Assembly (NCBI RefSeq): GCF_013074385.2
Contig: NZ_JABEYA020000016.1
Span: forward strand, 1-64,000
From: Vibrio ostreicida
Lineage (GTDB): Bacteria > Pseudomonadota > Gammaproteobacteria > Enterobacterales > Vibrionaceae
DNA length: 64,000 bases
Direction: 5' to 3'
The translations under genes were made by a program, and so were the position numbers. Numbering within the stretch: the first letter of the stretch is position 1; the number at the start of each line of letters is the position of its first letter. Positions 1 through 10,184 of this stretch are shown piece after piece. Below the pieces are notes generated by a model. The model was not told where the DNA came from. It searched no databases and saw only the letters and a program-made list of their open reading frames with translations.

Positions 1-387
<387 letters not shown>

Positions 388-420
388 AACACGTAACTCT
401 GTGAGCTATTTCTTACAATA

Positions 421-505
421 TGGTGGAGGGGGACGGATTCGAACCATCGAAGGCAGTGCCAGCAGATTTACAGTCTGATCCCTTTGGCCACTCGGGAACC
501 CCTCC
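421..505 (-). tRNA. tyrU: tRNA-Tyr (anticodon GTA)
   Basis: This 85-nt minus-strand tRNA has the long variable arm expected of bacterial tRNA-Tyr. The acceptor is GGAGGGG, the anticodon loop CTGTAAA, and CCA is encoded. It occupies the tyrU position of the E. coli-like tRNA-tufB operon. Confidence 0.95.
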
Positions 506-537
506 AAATTTTAATCATTCTAATGTTTACAATAGAA

Positions 538-613
<76 letters not shown>

Positions 614-626
614 ATAAGTGGTGCGC

Positions 627-655
627 ATTCTATTGAATGATTTTCTGCCTTGCAA
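627..655 (-). promoter_or_regulatory. Sigma70 promoter of the tRNA-tufB operon
   Basis: On the minus strand, TTGCAA (655-650) and TAGAAT (632-627) are separated by exactly 17 bp. A GC-rich stretch GCGCACC follows the -10 hexamer, the kind of discriminator typical of stable-RNA promoters under stringent control. Initiation near 620 would fall a few bases before the first tRNA at 613. Confidence 0.75.
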
Positions 656-819
656 GAGTAAATTTGGAAAAATTTTCTCTTTTTTCTATTTACACTCTTG
701 TTTGTTGAAATTTCATACAATTCATCAGTAAAACTTTACTTCTTTCGACGATGTCGTTTGCATTCTCGCTTGGTTGTTGTATTTTCGCTGGTCTATTGTG
801 AATGCTAGTTAGGAAGACT

Positions 820-1743
820 ATGACGCCATATCTCTCTTTTAATCGTCAGCAATGGGCCGAATTGCGAAATTCTGTTCCTATGACGTTATCCGAAGAAGAT
901 CTCAAAGAGCTTCAGGGCGTCAATGAGAGCCTAACAGTAGAAGAAGCGGTCGAAATTTACCTGCCTTTATCTCGGCTACTGAATTTGTATGTTGCCGCAC
1001 GGCAAAGCCGAAACTCAGTCCTCAACCGGTTTTTGGCAAATCAAGAAAGTGCTCCGCCTTTTATAATTGGAATCGCAGGTAGTGTTGCTGTTGGCAAAAG
1101 CACCACAGCACGTTTATTGAGAGCGCTTCTGTCTCGGTGGGAAAACCACCCCAAAGTGGAATTGGTGACGACGGACGGTTTTCTGTTTTCCAAAAAAGTC
1201 CTGAATGAGCGGGGCTTAATGCAAAAGAAAGGGTTTCCTGAATCTTATGATATTAAACGATTAGTTGAGTTCATTTCCGACGTCAAAGCTGGAAAACCCA
1301 ATCTGGCGGTGCCATTGTACTCACATTTGACCTACGACATCACGGAAGAGGTAAAAATCGTTGACCGCCCAGATGTTCTTATCGTTGAAGGGCTCAACGT
1401 CTTGCAAAGTGGATTGAGTTATCCCCACGCGCCGCATCGAGTCTTTGTCTCTGATTTTCTCGATTTTTCACTCTATGTTGATGCCGATTACGATGTTATT
1501 GAACAATGGTATGTTGATCGCTTCCTCAAATTTAGACTCGGCGCTTTTACCAGACCAGGTTCTTACTTTAATCACTACACCGAGCTAACGGAAAGAGCAG
1601 CGACTGAAAAAGCGCACTCGATTTGGCAATCTATTAATGGCATCAACCTGACTAACAATATCTTGCCAACAAAAGGGCGAGCACACCTCATCCTCAAAAA
1701 GGGCAAGGATCATAAAGTCGAAGAAATCCTCCTCAGAAAGTAA
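820..1743 (+). CDS. coaA: Pantothenate kinase (type I)
   Basis: CoaA phosphorylates pantothenate, the first committed step of coenzyme A synthesis, in the cytoplasm. The protein starts [20 protein letters not shown], carries a P-loop GSVAVGKST around residue 90, and has the family blocks [15 protein letters not shown] and EGLNVLQSG. The chosen start gives 307 aa and is placed 5 bp after AGGA (811-814). An upstream in-frame ATG at 802 would add six residues but has no clear ribosome-binding site. The gene is divergent from the tRNA-tufB operon. Confidence 0.95.
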   Translation: MTPYLSFNRQQWAELRNSVPMTLSEEDLKELQGVNESLTVEEAVEIYLPLSRLLNLYVAARQSRNSVLNRFLANQESAPPFIIGIAGSVAVGKSTTARLLRALLSRWENHPKVELVTTDGFLFSKKVLNERGLMQKKGFPESYDIKRLVEFISDVKAGKPNLAVPLYSHLTYDITEEVKIVDRPDVLIVEGLNVLQSGLSYPHAPHRVFVSDFLDFSLYVDADYDVIEQWYVDRFLKFRLGAFTRPGSYFNHYTELTERAATEKAHSIWQSINGINLTNNILPTKGRAHLILKKGKDHKVEEILLRK

Positions 1744-1750
1744 ATGATCT

Positions 1751-2098
1751 TTATTGGATCACTTTTTGAAAGCACTCTCTGTCCATATCCCGAATATTGA
1801 CGGTCAAGCTGTAAACATAGACAGCTTGGCGTTGCAGTACATCCATTAACTGACGTGACAGTTCCCTTTTCTGCTCTGATGTCCGGCCCTCTAACAGTTC
1901 GACACTGATGTGGATAAAATCCCCACTATCACCCTCTTCTCCAATTAACCAATTGTGGCAACGTAAAGCTCTAGATTTAACAGATTTGGCCTCAAATAAC
2001 CCACACTGAAGAGTCACTTGGTGTAAGTCTTCTAGGAGACTCGAGACATTTACCCGTTCGTCAACAGAGTTAGAGTATTCCATTACTAGATTCGGCAT
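1751..2098 (-). CDS. 5-carboxymethyl-2-hydroxymuconate isomerase-like protein
   Basis: This 115-aa protein begins MPNLVMEYS, so Pro follows the initiator Met; an N-terminal Pro is the catalytic base in the tautomerase superfamily. The body (LLEDLHQVTLQCGLF, DFIHISVELLEGR) resembles HpaF/CHMI, which isomerises a ring-cleavage product of homoprotocatechuate. No other aromatic-degradation genes are nearby, so its real substrate here is unknown. It is convergent with coaA, 7 bp away. Confidence 0.8.
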   Translation of the reverse strand: MPNLVMEYSNSVDERVNVSSLLEDLHQVTLQCGLFEAKSVKSRALRCHNWLIGEEGDSGDFIHISVELLEGRTSEQKRELSRQLMDVLQRQAVYVYSLTVNIRDMDRECFQKVIQ

Positions 2099-2130
2099 AA
2101 TTACCTTCGGATGTAGGAGAGTTTCAAAAA

Positions 2131-2286
2131 TCAGATCATGTTTTTACCTGTTTCTACGCCAGCTGCCGAGTCCAAAGATGGCAGAGTCAATGATAGATCA
2201 CGTAAGGCATTAATGTGTTTGTCAATTTTGCGTACTTCCACCATTAGACGCGGGTTTAGATCGCCGCCAGACTTGATACTTGTCAT
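2131..2286 (-). CDS. Possible small protein (51 aa), function unknown
   Basis: A complete minus-strand reading frame starts at ATG 2286 and encodes MTSIKSGGDLNPRLMVEVRK and on to GKNMI, then TGA. It is rich in charged residues, with a helix-like middle (VRKIDKHINALRDLS), and has no signal peptide or membrane segment. The codons look ordinary for the genome. The ribosome-binding site is weak (AAGCAGA). It lies between the isomerase gene, on the same strand, and tpiA, which is divergent. I do not recognise it; it could be a real small gene or a remnant. Confidence 0.4.
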   Translation of the reverse strand: MTSIKSGGDLNPRLMVEVRKIDKHINALRDLSLTLPSLDSAAGVETGKNMI

Positions 2287-2360
2287 GATCTGCTTGATTT
2301 AATCTGTTATATTCTTACGAAGAATTTTTACATTAATTGATTAAATACGGAGATATTCCT

Positions 2361-3131
2361 ATGCGTCGTCCTGTAGTGATGGGGAACTGGAAACTGAACG
2401 GTAGCAAAAAGATGGTCGCTGACCTGCTCACTGGCCTAAATGCTGAACTTAAAGACGTTGAAGGTGTAGATGTAGCGGTCGCTCCACCGGCACTTTATCT
2501 TGATCTCGCTGAACGCCTAATTGCAGAAGGTGGAAATAAAATTATCTTAGGCGCGCAAAATACAGACCTAAACAACAGTGGTGCATTCACTGGTGACCTT
2601 TCTCCAGAAATGCTGAAAGACTTCGGCGCCACTCATATCATTATCGGTCACTCTGAACGTCGTGAATATCACAACGAGAGCGACGAGTTCGTTGCTAAGA
2701 AATTTCAATTCCTACTCGAAAATGGTCTGAAGCCTGTCTTTTGTATTGGTGAGTCTGAAGCTCAAAATGAAGCCGGAGAAACCGAAGCCGTCTGTGCACG
2801 TCAAATCAATGCCGTGATCGATGCCTACGGTGTTAACGCTCTCAATGGTGCTATTATTGCTTACGAACCGATTTGGGCAATAGGTACGGGTAAAGCAGCA
2901 ACGGCCGAAGATGCCCAACGTATTCACGCTTCAATTCGAGCCATGATTGCTGAAAAAGACGCGGATATCGCTGCGCAAGTCATCATCCAATACGGTGGCT
3001 CCGTAAAACCCGAAAATGCAGAGTCTTATTTTGCACAACCTGATATCGACGGAGCACTCGTTGGTGGTGCGGCGTTAAACGCTCAAGGTTTCGCTGCGAT
3101 CGCTAAAGCTGCCGCAAAAGCAAAAGCTTAA
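2361..3131 (+). CDS. tpiA: Triosephosphate isomerase
   Basis: TpiA interconverts dihydroxyacetone phosphate and glyceraldehyde 3-phosphate in glycolysis. The catalytic Lys is in MGNWKLNG, the catalytic His in IIGHSERR and the catalytic Glu in [11 protein letters not shown]. The phosphate-binding GGSVKPEN is near the C-terminus. The start at 2361 gives 256 aa and follows ACGGAGA by 8 bp. A longer in-frame start at 2337 adds eight residues not seen in the family. A clear terminator follows the gene. Confidence 0.97.
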   Translation: MRRPVVMGNWKLNGSKKMVADLLTGLNAELKDVEGVDVAVAPPALYLDLAERLIAEGGNKIILGAQNTDLNNSGAFTGDLSPEMLKDFGATHIIIGHSERREYHNESDEFVAKKFQFLLENGLKPVFCIGESEAQNEAGETEAVCARQINAVIDAYGVNALNGAIIAYEPIWAIGTGKAATAEDAQRIHASIRAMIAEKDADIAAQVIIQYGGSVKPENAESYFAQPDIDGALVGGAALNAQGFAAIAKAAAKAKA

Positions 3132-3156
3132 TGTTTCTCCGCTAGAACCCTCTTAT

Positions 3157-3184
3157 AAGGCCAGTAGTCTACTGGCCTTTTTTG
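3157..3184 (+). terminator. Rho-independent terminator after tpiA
   Basis: AAGGCCAGTAG pairs with CTACTGGCCTT around a very short loop, followed by a T run. It separates tpiA from the MATE gene. Confidence 0.85.
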
Positions 3185-3242
3185 TGTCTCACACACCAAT
3201 CAAGTATCCTACGCTTTTCCGCTCACAGAGTCGTTGTAACGA

Positions 3243-4577
3243 ATGCAGGATAAGCACGGTCTTTTAACTGGCCACATCCCTACAGTGCTCCGTCAGATGA
3301 CCATCCCGATGACATTCGGTATGGTGGCTATCCTGATGTTCAATTTAGTCGATACCTTCTTCATTTCTCTGCTCGGAACAGAAGCTCTTGCGGCCATCAG
3401 TTATACGTTCCCAGTGACCTTTGCTGTCAACTGCATCACAATGGGGATTGGCGTAGGGCTATCCGCCAATATCGGCCGTCTGCTTGGGCAGGGACAGTCA
3501 GAAGATGCCGCACGTTTCTCGAGTCACGGATTGGTACTGGCCGTGACGTTAGTCGCTCTTGCATCTGGTTTAGGTTATTTCACCATTGACCCACTGTTTC
3601 TTGCACTCGGCGCCGACCAAGAACTGCTGCCTCTGATTAATCAATACATGCACATCTGGTACCTGACTATTCCATTGCTTGTTGTCCCAATGGCGGGCAA
3701 CAGTGCGATCAGAGCCACGGGAGATACCAAAACGCCAGCAAAAATCATGATGCTGGCGGGATTAATCAATGGCGTACTCGATCCACTCCTGATTTTTGGG
3801 TACGGACCCTTTCCCGAATTAGGGATCCAAGGCGCTGCCATTGCGAGTGCTCTGAGCTGGTCAGGAGCCTTAATAGGTTCACTATATATGCTGATTAAAA
3901 GAGAGAAGCTTCTGGCGTTGCCACGCTTCAAAACTCTGTGGGCAGACTGGCGACAAATCCTAAAAATCGGCACTCCAGCGGCACTATCCAACGCGATGAA
4001 CCCGCTATCCGGCGCAATTCTAATGATGCTGCTCTCCAGTCACGGCACCGCTGCAGTGGCTGCTTATGGCGCTGCGCTGCGAGTCGAGTCCATTTTGATT
4101 TTAGTGTTGATGTCACTGACCTCAGCACTGACCCCTTTTATCGCTCAGAATATCGGTGCAAATAATCCACAACGCAGCTTTGCTGGCTTGTTCATCAGTA
4201 TGCGTTTTTCTATTCTCTTTCAATTGGTGATTTTCGCCATGATGGTACCACTCAGCATACCGTTAGCAACGCTGTTTTCTCAAGAACAAGCGGTAAAGGA
4301 CTTACTTTGGCATTACCTTTTGGTCGTTCCTTTTAGCTACGGTTTTCAGGGGATAATTATGATGCTCGTCTCTGGGCTAAACGCGCTCCATCAACCAATA
4401 AAGGCGTTTCAGTGGAGTGTTATGCGCTTATTTATATTCATCCTACCTTGTGCTTGGATAGGCAGCCAATTCTATGGGATAAAGGGACTTTTCATAGGGA
4501 TTGCGATGGGTAATATAATAGGGGGGACTTTAGGTTATTTGTATGCTTTGAAGCTAAAGCGCCAGCACTTAGCTTAA
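3243..4577 (+). CDS. MATE family multidrug efflux transporter
   Basis: This 444-aa integral membrane protein has about twelve hydrophobic segments in two repeated halves (LRQMTIPMTFGMVAIL in the first, LKIGTPAALSNAMNPLSG in the second). That is the MATE layout; these pumps export cationic drugs and dyes by Na+ or H+ antiport. The motif GNSAIRATGDTKTP is typical of the branch related to DinF and Vibrio Vmr/Vcm pumps. The substrate cannot be read from sequence. It has its own transcription unit and converges on rraA. Confidence 0.9.
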   Translation: MQDKHGLLTGHIPTVLRQMTIPMTFGMVAILMFNLVDTFFISLLGTEALAAISYTFPVTFAVNCITMGIGVGLSANIGRLLGQGQSEDAARFSSHGLVLAVTLVALASGLGYFTIDPLFLALGADQELLPLINQYMHIWYLTIPLLVVPMAGNSAIRATGDTKTPAKIMMLAGLINGVLDPLLIFGYGPFPELGIQGAAIASALSWSGALIGSLYMLIKREKLLALPRFKTLWADWRQILKIGTPAALSNAMNPLSGAILMMLLSSHGTAAVAAYGAALRVESILILVLMSLTSALTPFIAQNIGANNPQRSFAGLFISMRFSILFQLVIFAMMVPLSIPLATLFSQEQAVKDLLWHYLLVVPFSYGFQGIIMMLVSGLNALHQPIKAFQWSVMRLFIFILPCAWIGSQFYGIKGLFIGIAMGNIIGGTLGYLYALKLKRQHLA

Positions 4578-4622
4578 CATGACGCTCATCCAGTTCTTCT
4601 CTTTACTCATTTTTTATCATGG

Positions 4623-5138
4623 CTATTCTTCGCTGTGAACTTCATCCATTTCAAGATCAACATCCAGAGGTTCAGGGGAAAGGATAACCCCCGTATTGTC
4701 AGCGTACAGATAATCTTCTGGAAGAAAAGTGACACCGCCAAAGTTAACAGGGATATCAACTTCACCTATAGCTTGATAAGTAGCGCCCACAGGAATTGCG
4801 GCGAGAGCTTGAATACCAATACTCATGTCTTCGAGATCGTCGACTTCCCTGACACATCCGTAGATGACCATACCTTCCCACTCATTTTCTTCAGCAAGCG
4901 ATGCCAGCTCCGCATCAATCAAAGCACGACGCAACGAGCCGCCACCATCAATCAGTAGGACACGCCCTACTCCATCTTGCTCAAGAATTTCTCGAATAAG
5001 GCCGTTGTCTTCGAAACACTTCACCGTGGTTATCTGCCCAGCAAATGAAGCACTACCGCCAAAGTTGCTCAACATAGGTTCGACCACATCTACTTGCTCA
5101 GAGTATATGTCACACAAAGCCGACGTATTGTATTCCAT
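4623..5138 (-). CDS. rraA: Ribonuclease E activity regulator RraA
   Basis: RraA binds RNase E and inhibits mRNA turnover. The 171-aa protein ([20 protein letters not shown]) matches the E. coli protein closely from its first residue, with [27 protein letters not shown] and the C-terminal block [11 protein letters not shown]. The start at 5138 follows GGAAGGAACACT. The acidic tail ([13 protein letters not shown]) is slightly longer than in E. coli. menA lies directly upstream, the same menA-rraA neighbourhood as in E. coli. Confidence 0.95.
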   Translation of the reverse strand: MEYNTSALCDIYSEQVDVVEPMLSNFGGSASFAGQITTVKCFEDNGLIREILEQDGVGRVLLIDGGGSLRRALIDAELASLAEENEWEGMVIYGCVREVDDLEDMSIGIQALAAIPVGATYQAIGEVDIPVNFGGVTFLPEDYLYADNTGVILSPEPLDVDLEMDEVHSEE

Positions 5139-5214
5139 AGTGTTCCTTCCCTTAAGGTTGGTCATCTTCAACGAGTATATAGAGAGATCAAGTCAATGCA
5201 ATGACAAGGCGCAA

Positions 5215-6141
5215 TTAACTGACCAGAATTTGAGCTATAACCACACCTGCAAACAACAAATTAGTGATCAATGAGCATTTCACGATGACTGACATCATAG
5301 GGGCAATCTGAGCTGGTCGTTCTGTCTGCCATACCGCCTTTCCATGCCGATATACCATTATAATACTGACAAAAAATGGCAAACTTACCCAAAACGAAAC
5401 CGGTTGAAGTAACAAATAGAGAATAAAGGCCACAAGAGCCACTGCCAGCAAAATAGCATGATATTGTTTCGCCATCTTCTGACCCAACCTAACAGCAACC
5501 GTTCTTTTCCCGCACTGCTCATCATTCTCAATATCGCGCATATTATTAATATTCAATACCGCTACGGCCATTAAACCACAGCCGATGGAGGGCAGTACTA
5601 AAAGCAGAGCAACGACACCGGTATGCAGGAAATAAGTGCCCGCCACTCCAAGTAAGCCAAAAAACACAAACACGGAGACATCGCCCAGCCCAAGATAACC
5701 ATAGGGCTTTTGACCAACGGTATACGCAACCGCAGCAATAATAGACAGAATACCCAAGCCGATAAACACGAGAATATTATGTAAGCTGTCCAGCGCATAC
5801 AATACCAAAGTGAGACCGGACGCTAAGGTCAGCATGATGCTGAGTAGGATTGCCCACCTGACATGGCTCTGGCTCACCAAGCCGGACTGAATAGCTCGAA
5901 CAGGGCCAAGACGTGCATGGTTATCCGTACCCTTGATGGCATCGCCGTAATCGTTGGCTAAATTGGACACAATCTGCAACAACGTGGCGGTCGTTAGAGC
6001 CAAGACTGAAATAAGGATAGAAAATTGCCCAGACGAATAAGCCAAGACACTGCCAGTCAGTATCGAGACCAAAGCCAGAGGCAAGGTGTTGGGGCGAGCG
6101 GCATCAAACCAGATACGTAAGAAATGTTTCATGTGTATCAT
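5215..6141 (-). CDS. menA: 1,4-dihydroxy-2-naphthoate polyprenyltransferase
   Basis: MenA attaches a polyprenyl chain to DHNA in the inner membrane, making demethylmenaquinone for anaerobic respiration. The protein has about eight membrane spans. The first Asp-rich motif is NDYGDAIKGTD (UbiA family, prenyl diphosphate binding) and the second is around NNMRDIENDEQCGK. A second ATG at 6132 (MKHFLRIW) is an equally plausible start; neither has a strong ribosome-binding site. Menaquinone would be used by FrdABCD, encoded at 56.3-59.6 kb. Confidence 0.93.
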   Translation of the reverse strand: MIHMKHFLRIWFDAARPNTLPLALVSILTGSVLAYSSGQFSILISVLALTTATLLQIVSNLANDYGDAIKGTDNHARLGPVRAIQSGLVSQSHVRWAILLSIMLTLASGLTLVLYALDSLHNILVFIGLGILSIIAAVAYTVGQKPYGYLGLGDVSVFVFFGLLGVAGTYFLHTGVVALLLVLPSIGCGLMAVAVLNINNMRDIENDEQCGKRTVAVRLGQKMAKQYHAILLAVALVAFILYLLLQPVSFWVSLPFFVSIIMVYRHGKAVWQTERPAQIAPMMSVIVKCSLITNLLFAGVVIAQILVS

Positions 6142-6194
6142 TGTAGCGAGATGTTTTTACTGAAGCTTTGTGATACATCAAAGTTAATATAAAA

Positions 6195-6222
6195 ATCAAA
6201 AAGACCACCTAAGTGGCCTTTA
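6195..6222 (-). terminator. Rho-independent terminator after efp
   Basis: On the minus strand AAAGGCCAC pairs with GTGGTCTTT (one wobble) around TTAG, followed by T residues. It ends the efp transcript before menA. Confidence 0.75.
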
Positions 6223-6243
6223 GTTCATTGCTCGTGGGCAGAC

Positions 6244-6810
6244 TTACTTTACTCGGCCGACGTACTCACCAGAACGAGTATCGACTTTGATCACTTCACC
6301 GATAGAAATGAAAAGAGGCACTCGAACAACGGCACCTGTCGTCAATGTTGCTGGCTTTCCACCTGTTCCCTGAGTATCGCCTTTCAGGCCAGGATCTGTT
6401 TCTGTCACTTCCAACTCAACAAAGTTTGGTGGTGTCACCACAATTGGATTGCCGTTCCAAAGCGTTAGCATACAATTATCATTTTCAACCAACCATTTTG
6501 AATTTTCGCCAACCGCTTTTGCGTCCGCAGCAATTTGTTCGAATGTTTCGTTGTTCATAAAGTGGTAGAATTCACCATCGTTGTAGAGGTAGTCCAGATC
6601 AATGTCCAATACGTCTGCAACTTCAACCGTATCGCCTGACTTAAATGTCTTTTCTAGCACTTTACCTGAAAGCAGTTTACGGATTTTAACGCGATTAAAG
6701 GCCTGACCTTTGCCTGGTTTTACATACTCATTTTCGAGAATGACACACGGCTCATTATCAAGCATAATTTTGAGACCGCCTTTGAATTCATTCGTGCTAA
6801 CAGTAGCCAT
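6244..6810 (-). CDS. efp: Elongation factor P
   Basis: EF-P rescues ribosomes stalled at polyproline stretches. The 188-aa length and three-domain layout are standard. The modification site is Lys34 in KPGKGQAF, which EpmA and EpmB convert to beta-lysyl-lysine. Both modifying genes are in this window: epmB is divergent, 33 bp away, and epmA is at 55 kb. The conserved tail [14 protein letters not shown] is intact. Confidence 0.97.
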   Translation of the reverse strand: MATVSTNEFKGGLKIMLDNEPCVILENEYVKPGKGQAFNRVKIRKLLSGKVLEKTFKSGDTVEVADVLDIDLDYLYNDGEFYHFMNNETFEQIAADAKAVGENSKWLVENDNCMLTLWNGNPIVVTPPNFVELEVTETDPGLKGDTQGTGGKPATLTTGAVVRVPLFISIGEVIKVDTRSGEYVGRVK

Positions 6811-6843
6811 TTTTTCCTCTTACCATTCTTCGAGTTAAATTTA

Positions 6844-7866
6844 ATGACACATATCATAACCCGAAAAAACCTATCTGTTGAGCAAAACTGGCTTCAACAG
6901 CTAGCGAATGGGATCTCTGATCCTGCTAAATTATTAGAACAACTAGAGATTGATCCTTTGCCATTGCAAAAAGGATTTTCAGCTAGGAAGCTGTTCGCAC
7001 AACGCGTTCCACAAAGTTTTGTCGACAGAATGGAGCGAGGCAACCCCTCTGATCCTCTTTTACGTCAAGTTCTGCCACTGTTGGAAGAGTTTGAATCTCA
7101 TCCCGACTATTCACCCGACCCCCTTAACGAACAAGACAATAAAGTACCTGGACTGCTGCATAAATATCGTAACCGAGCCCTATTGATCGTGAAAGGAGGT
7201 TGCGCAATAAACTGTCGCTACTGTTTTCGCCGACATTTTCCTTACAACGACAATAAAGGCACCAAGTCAGTTTGGCAGCAAAGCTTGGATTATATAGAGC
7301 AGCATTCGGAGCTCAATGAAGTGATACTGTCAGGCGGTGACCCGCTGATGGCCAAAGACGGGGAACTCTCATGGTTGATCGAGGGCATTTCTGCTATTGG
7401 TCACATTAAACGCTTAAGGATCCATTCTCGTCTTCCTGTCGTGATCCCAGCACGTATCACGCCCGAGCTCACTCAGTTACTGGCGTCGACAAGACTACAG
7501 GTTATTTTTGTCACGCACATTAACCATGCCAATGAAATTCATCAGGAATTAAGGGATCAATTGCGTGTTCTCAAACAGGCTGGTGTGACCCTGCTCAATC
7601 AGGGTGTTATGCTAAAGGGAGTCAATGACAATATTGATGCCCAAGTAACGCTCAGTGAAACTTTGTTTGATGCCGGTGTCCTTCCATACTACATGCATGT
7701 CTTAGACAAGGTGCAAGGCGCTGCTCACTTTCTCGTTCCTGATCAGCAAGCAAAGGCGATAATGGCGGGTGTGATAGAGCGTGTTTCTGGCTACCTTGTC
7801 CCCAAATTGACTCGCGAAATTGGCGGTAGAAACAGTAAAACGCCACTCGATTTGTATTTGGAGTAA
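6844..7866 (+). CDS. epmB: EF-P beta-lysylation protein EpmB (lysine 2,3-aminomutase-like)
   Basis: EpmB is a radical-SAM, PLP-dependent enzyme that converts (S)-alpha-lysine to (R)-beta-lysine for EF-P modification. The [4Fe-4S] ligands are Cys120, Cys124 and Cys127 (CAINCRYC), and the SAM-binding SGGDPLM motif follows. At 340 aa it lacks the long C-terminal extension of catabolic aminomutases. It is transcribed divergently from efp across a 33-bp gap, so the two genes must share promoter DNA. Confidence 0.95.
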   Translation: MTHIITRKNLSVEQNWLQQLANGISDPAKLLEQLEIDPLPLQKGFSARKLFAQRVPQSFVDRMERGNPSDPLLRQVLPLLEEFESHPDYSPDPLNEQDNKVPGLLHKYRNRALLIVKGGCAINCRYCFRRHFPYNDNKGTKSVWQQSLDYIEQHSELNEVILSGGDPLMAKDGELSWLIEGISAIGHIKRLRIHSRLPVVIPARITPELTQLLASTRLQVIFVTHINHANEIHQELRDQLRVLKQAGVTLLNQGVMLKGVNDNIDAQVTLSETLFDAGVLPYYMHVLDKVQGAAHFLVPDQQAKAIMAGVIERVSGYLVPKLTREIGGRNSKTPLDLYLE

Positions 7867-7891
7867 CCAAACTGGATCGACTTAGCGGCAT

Positions 7892-7920
7892 AAAAAACCA
7901 CCATGGCCGGTGGTTTTTGT
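7892..7920. terminator. Bidirectional terminator between epmB and pfkA
   Basis: AAAAACCACC and GGTGGTTTTT form a stem around a short loop containing ATGGCC, with A and T tracts on both sides. It can serve both convergent genes. Confidence 0.8.
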
Positions 7921-7932
7921 TATTCAAAACGT

Positions 7933-8895
7933 TTAGAAGAGTTCTTCTGCGACCTTGTACAAGTCTTCTCGGACCGGGCGCTTCATATTCTCTATCGCAT
8001 CGATAATATCATGATGGACCAATTGCTCTTTCTGAATGCCGACACATCGACCACCCTGACCTTCCATCAACAAATGTACCGCGAAATTCCCCATTCGTGA
8101 GGCTAATACACGATCAAAAGCGGTCGGTCGTCCACCACGTTGAATGTGGCCAAGTACTGTGGCTCGCGTTTCTCGACCAGTACTGGCCTCGATCTCTTTG
8201 GCTAACTCGTTTGCATCCATCATAAGTTCAGTCAAAGCAATGATCGCGTGTTTTTTTCCTTTGGCAATTCCGTCCTGAATATTGCTGATGAGCTTTTCTT
8301 TGTCCAACCCAGTTTCAGGGGTGATAATATACTCACAACCTCCAGCGATGGCAGACATCAGAGTCAGATCCCCACAGTGACGCCCCATAATTTCAACAAT
8401 CGAAATACGCTGGTGAGACGAAGACGTATCACGCAGTCGGTCAATCGCATCAATCACAGTATTAAGCGCCGTCAAATAACCGATCGTATAATCCGTTCCT
8501 GCAATATCATTATCTATCGTGCCAGGTAGACCGATGCATGGGTACCCCATCTCAGTCAACTTTTTAGCTCCCATATACGAGCCGTCACCACCGACAACCA
8601 CTAGAGCCTCAATGCCGTGTTTTTGTAGGTTCTCGATCGCCTTCTCACGCACTTCAACTTGTTTGAATTCCGGAAAACGGGCGGAGCCTAAAAACGTACC
8701 GCCTTTGTTGATCACATCAGAAACACTCGAACGCTCTAGCTTATGGATACGGTCTTCATATAGGCCGAGGTAACCGTCGCAAACACCGTAGACTTCGAGC
8801 CCTTCCGATAACGCCGTTCGAACCACACCGCGTACTGCTGCGTTCATGCCTGGTGCATCCCCACCGCTCGTCAAAACACCGATCTTTTTAATCAT
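7933..8895 (-). CDS. pfkA: 6-phosphofructokinase
   Basis: PfkA phosphorylates fructose 6-phosphate with ATP, the committed step of glycolysis. The 320-aa product starts [20 protein letters not shown]. It has the ATP site GGDGSYMGA, catalytic [15 protein letters not shown], and the signature [14 protein letters not shown]. The start at 8895 follows GAGGGTGAGC; a frame open four codons further upstream is not supported. The next gene upstream is fieF, as in E. coli. Confidence 0.96.
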   Translation of the reverse strand: MIKKIGVLTSGGDAPGMNAAVRGVVRTALSEGLEVYGVCDGYLGLYEDRIHKLERSSVSDVINKGGTFLGSARFPEFKQVEVREKAIENLQKHGIEALVVVGGDGSYMGAKKLTEMGYPCIGLPGTIDNDIAGTDYTIGYLTALNTVIDAIDRLRDTSSSHQRISIVEIMGRHCGDLTLMSAIAGGCEYIITPETGLDKEKLISNIQDGIAKGKKHAIIALTELMMDANELAKEIEASTGRETRATVLGHIQRGGRPTAFDRVLASRMGNFAVHLLMEGQGGRCVGIQKEQLVHHDIIDAIENMKRPVREDLYKVAEELF

Positions 8896-9167
8896 GCTCA
8901 CCCTCAACTTTTGGGAATCTTATTTCAATTTTTACGTCAGCAATTTACAGCCCCATTCCTGACAAGACTCTTTTAACTCAACGATATGTTACCTTGAAGG
9001 ACAAGGAATACTACTTTTATTTGAACTAATATATGTAACTTTTCTACTTATGTAAGAGTATTACAAATTCACGCTTTGGTTGATTTGATACATATCAGGA
9101 TTACAGCGAAAAATAGTCTCGATGAAAAGATAGTCAATAAGTGCACATTTGTCGCCCAGTGGTATAT

Positions 9168-10076
9168 TCACCAGTCTTGAGCTTTTTGCTCTCTCTCTGG
9201 ACCAAAAACAACAGAATAAGGATCTTGGTGAATCAGTACATCCGCATGGGGAAAAAGAACAAGCAATTGACCTTCAACCACATCAGAAATACGATGCGCT
9301 TCGATCAGTAAGATTTTGTCCTCCAGTTCGAGATGGAGCTGAATAAATCTCGTCGGGCCTGACATGCGAGTGCGCAGTTGATGAACCCCTAAAACCCCGT
9401 CCACCGACATACAACACTGCTTGATTTGCTCGATTTCTTCATCGGGGAGCTTGCGATCCAAGAGCGTTTGTGTTGCTTCTTTAACCATTTTGAAGGCGCT
9501 CAACAAAATATAAAGGCCAATACCAATCGCAAACACGGCATCCGCTTGGCTGATACCAAACCAACTCAGACCAAGTGCCAGCATAATCGCACCATTCATG
9601 TACAAGTCAGATTGATAGTGGAGCGAGTCTGCTGCAATCGCTTGGCTACCTGTTTTAGCAACCACATGCTTTTGAAATTGGACTAAAGCGAACGTCAAGA
9701 CGATGGCAAACAAACTGACATAAACGCCGTATTGAGGTGAATGAAGTTCATGAGGGCGAAAAAAACGCTCCACGCCATTAAGGATCAAAAATACCGCTGA
9801 ACCTGAAATAAACATGGCTTGAGCTAAAGCCGCGAGAGACTCTGCTTTTCCGTGACCAAAGGTGTGTTCTCGGTCCGCGGGTTGCAAAGCATACCTGACC
9901 ACAAATAAATTCACCAAAGAAGCCGCAATATCGAGAATAGAGTCAATCAATGACGCTAATAGACTGACCGACCCCGTGACCCACCAGACTGCCAGTTTAG
10001 TGACCATCAGCAAAGTTGCGACTATGGTAGCAGTCCACGCTGCAATGGTGACTAAACGGGCATATTCATGTTTCAT
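9168..10076 (-). CDS. fieF: Cation-efflux pump FieF (CDF family)
   Basis: FieF (YiiP) exports Zn2+ and Fe2+ across the inner membrane in exchange for protons. The 302-aa protein has six membrane spans. The metal site uses the Asp residues of LIDSILDI and the His/Asp of ADSLHYQSD, and the GHGKAESLAALAQ block is diagnostic. A cytoplasmic C-terminal domain (VHQLRTRMSGPTRFIQLHLE) follows. The start at 10076 (MKHEYARLV) is preceded by GGAGTC. It lies between pfkA and cpxP, as in E. coli. Confidence 0.93.
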   Translation of the reverse strand: MKHEYARLVTIAAWTATIVATLLMVTKLAVWWVTGSVSLLASLIDSILDIAASLVNLFVVRYALQPADREHTFGHGKAESLAALAQAMFISGSAVFLILNGVERFFRPHELHSPQYGVYVSLFAIVLTFALVQFQKHVVAKTGSQAIAADSLHYQSDLYMNGAIMLALGLSWFGISQADAVFAIGIGLYILLSAFKMVKEATQTLLDRKLPDEEIEQIKQCCMSVDGVLGVHQLRTRMSGPTRFIQLHLELEDKILLIEAHRISDVVEGQLLVLFPHADVLIHQDPYSVVFGPEREQKAQDW

Positions 10077-10141
10077 AAACGGGCGACTCCAAAAAAACAT
10101 ACTCCAAGTATAACCCGCCAATTATTGAATAAACATGACTT

Positions 10142-10163
10142 AAAAAAACGGCCATTTGGCCGC
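10142..10163 (-). terminator. Rho-independent terminator after cpxP
   Basis: On the minus strand CGGCCAAATGGCCG is followed by seven T residues, about 20 bp after the cpxP stop codon. It would also form the 3' end of any small RNA released from the cpxP 3' end. Confidence 0.85.
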
Positions 10164-10184
10164 TCTCATCATTATGTATAACCA

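Noticed and set aside
4635..5274. Plus-strand open frames opposite rraA and the end of menA
   Set aside because: Both are antisense to well-conserved genes and show no recognisable domain or ribosome-binding site.
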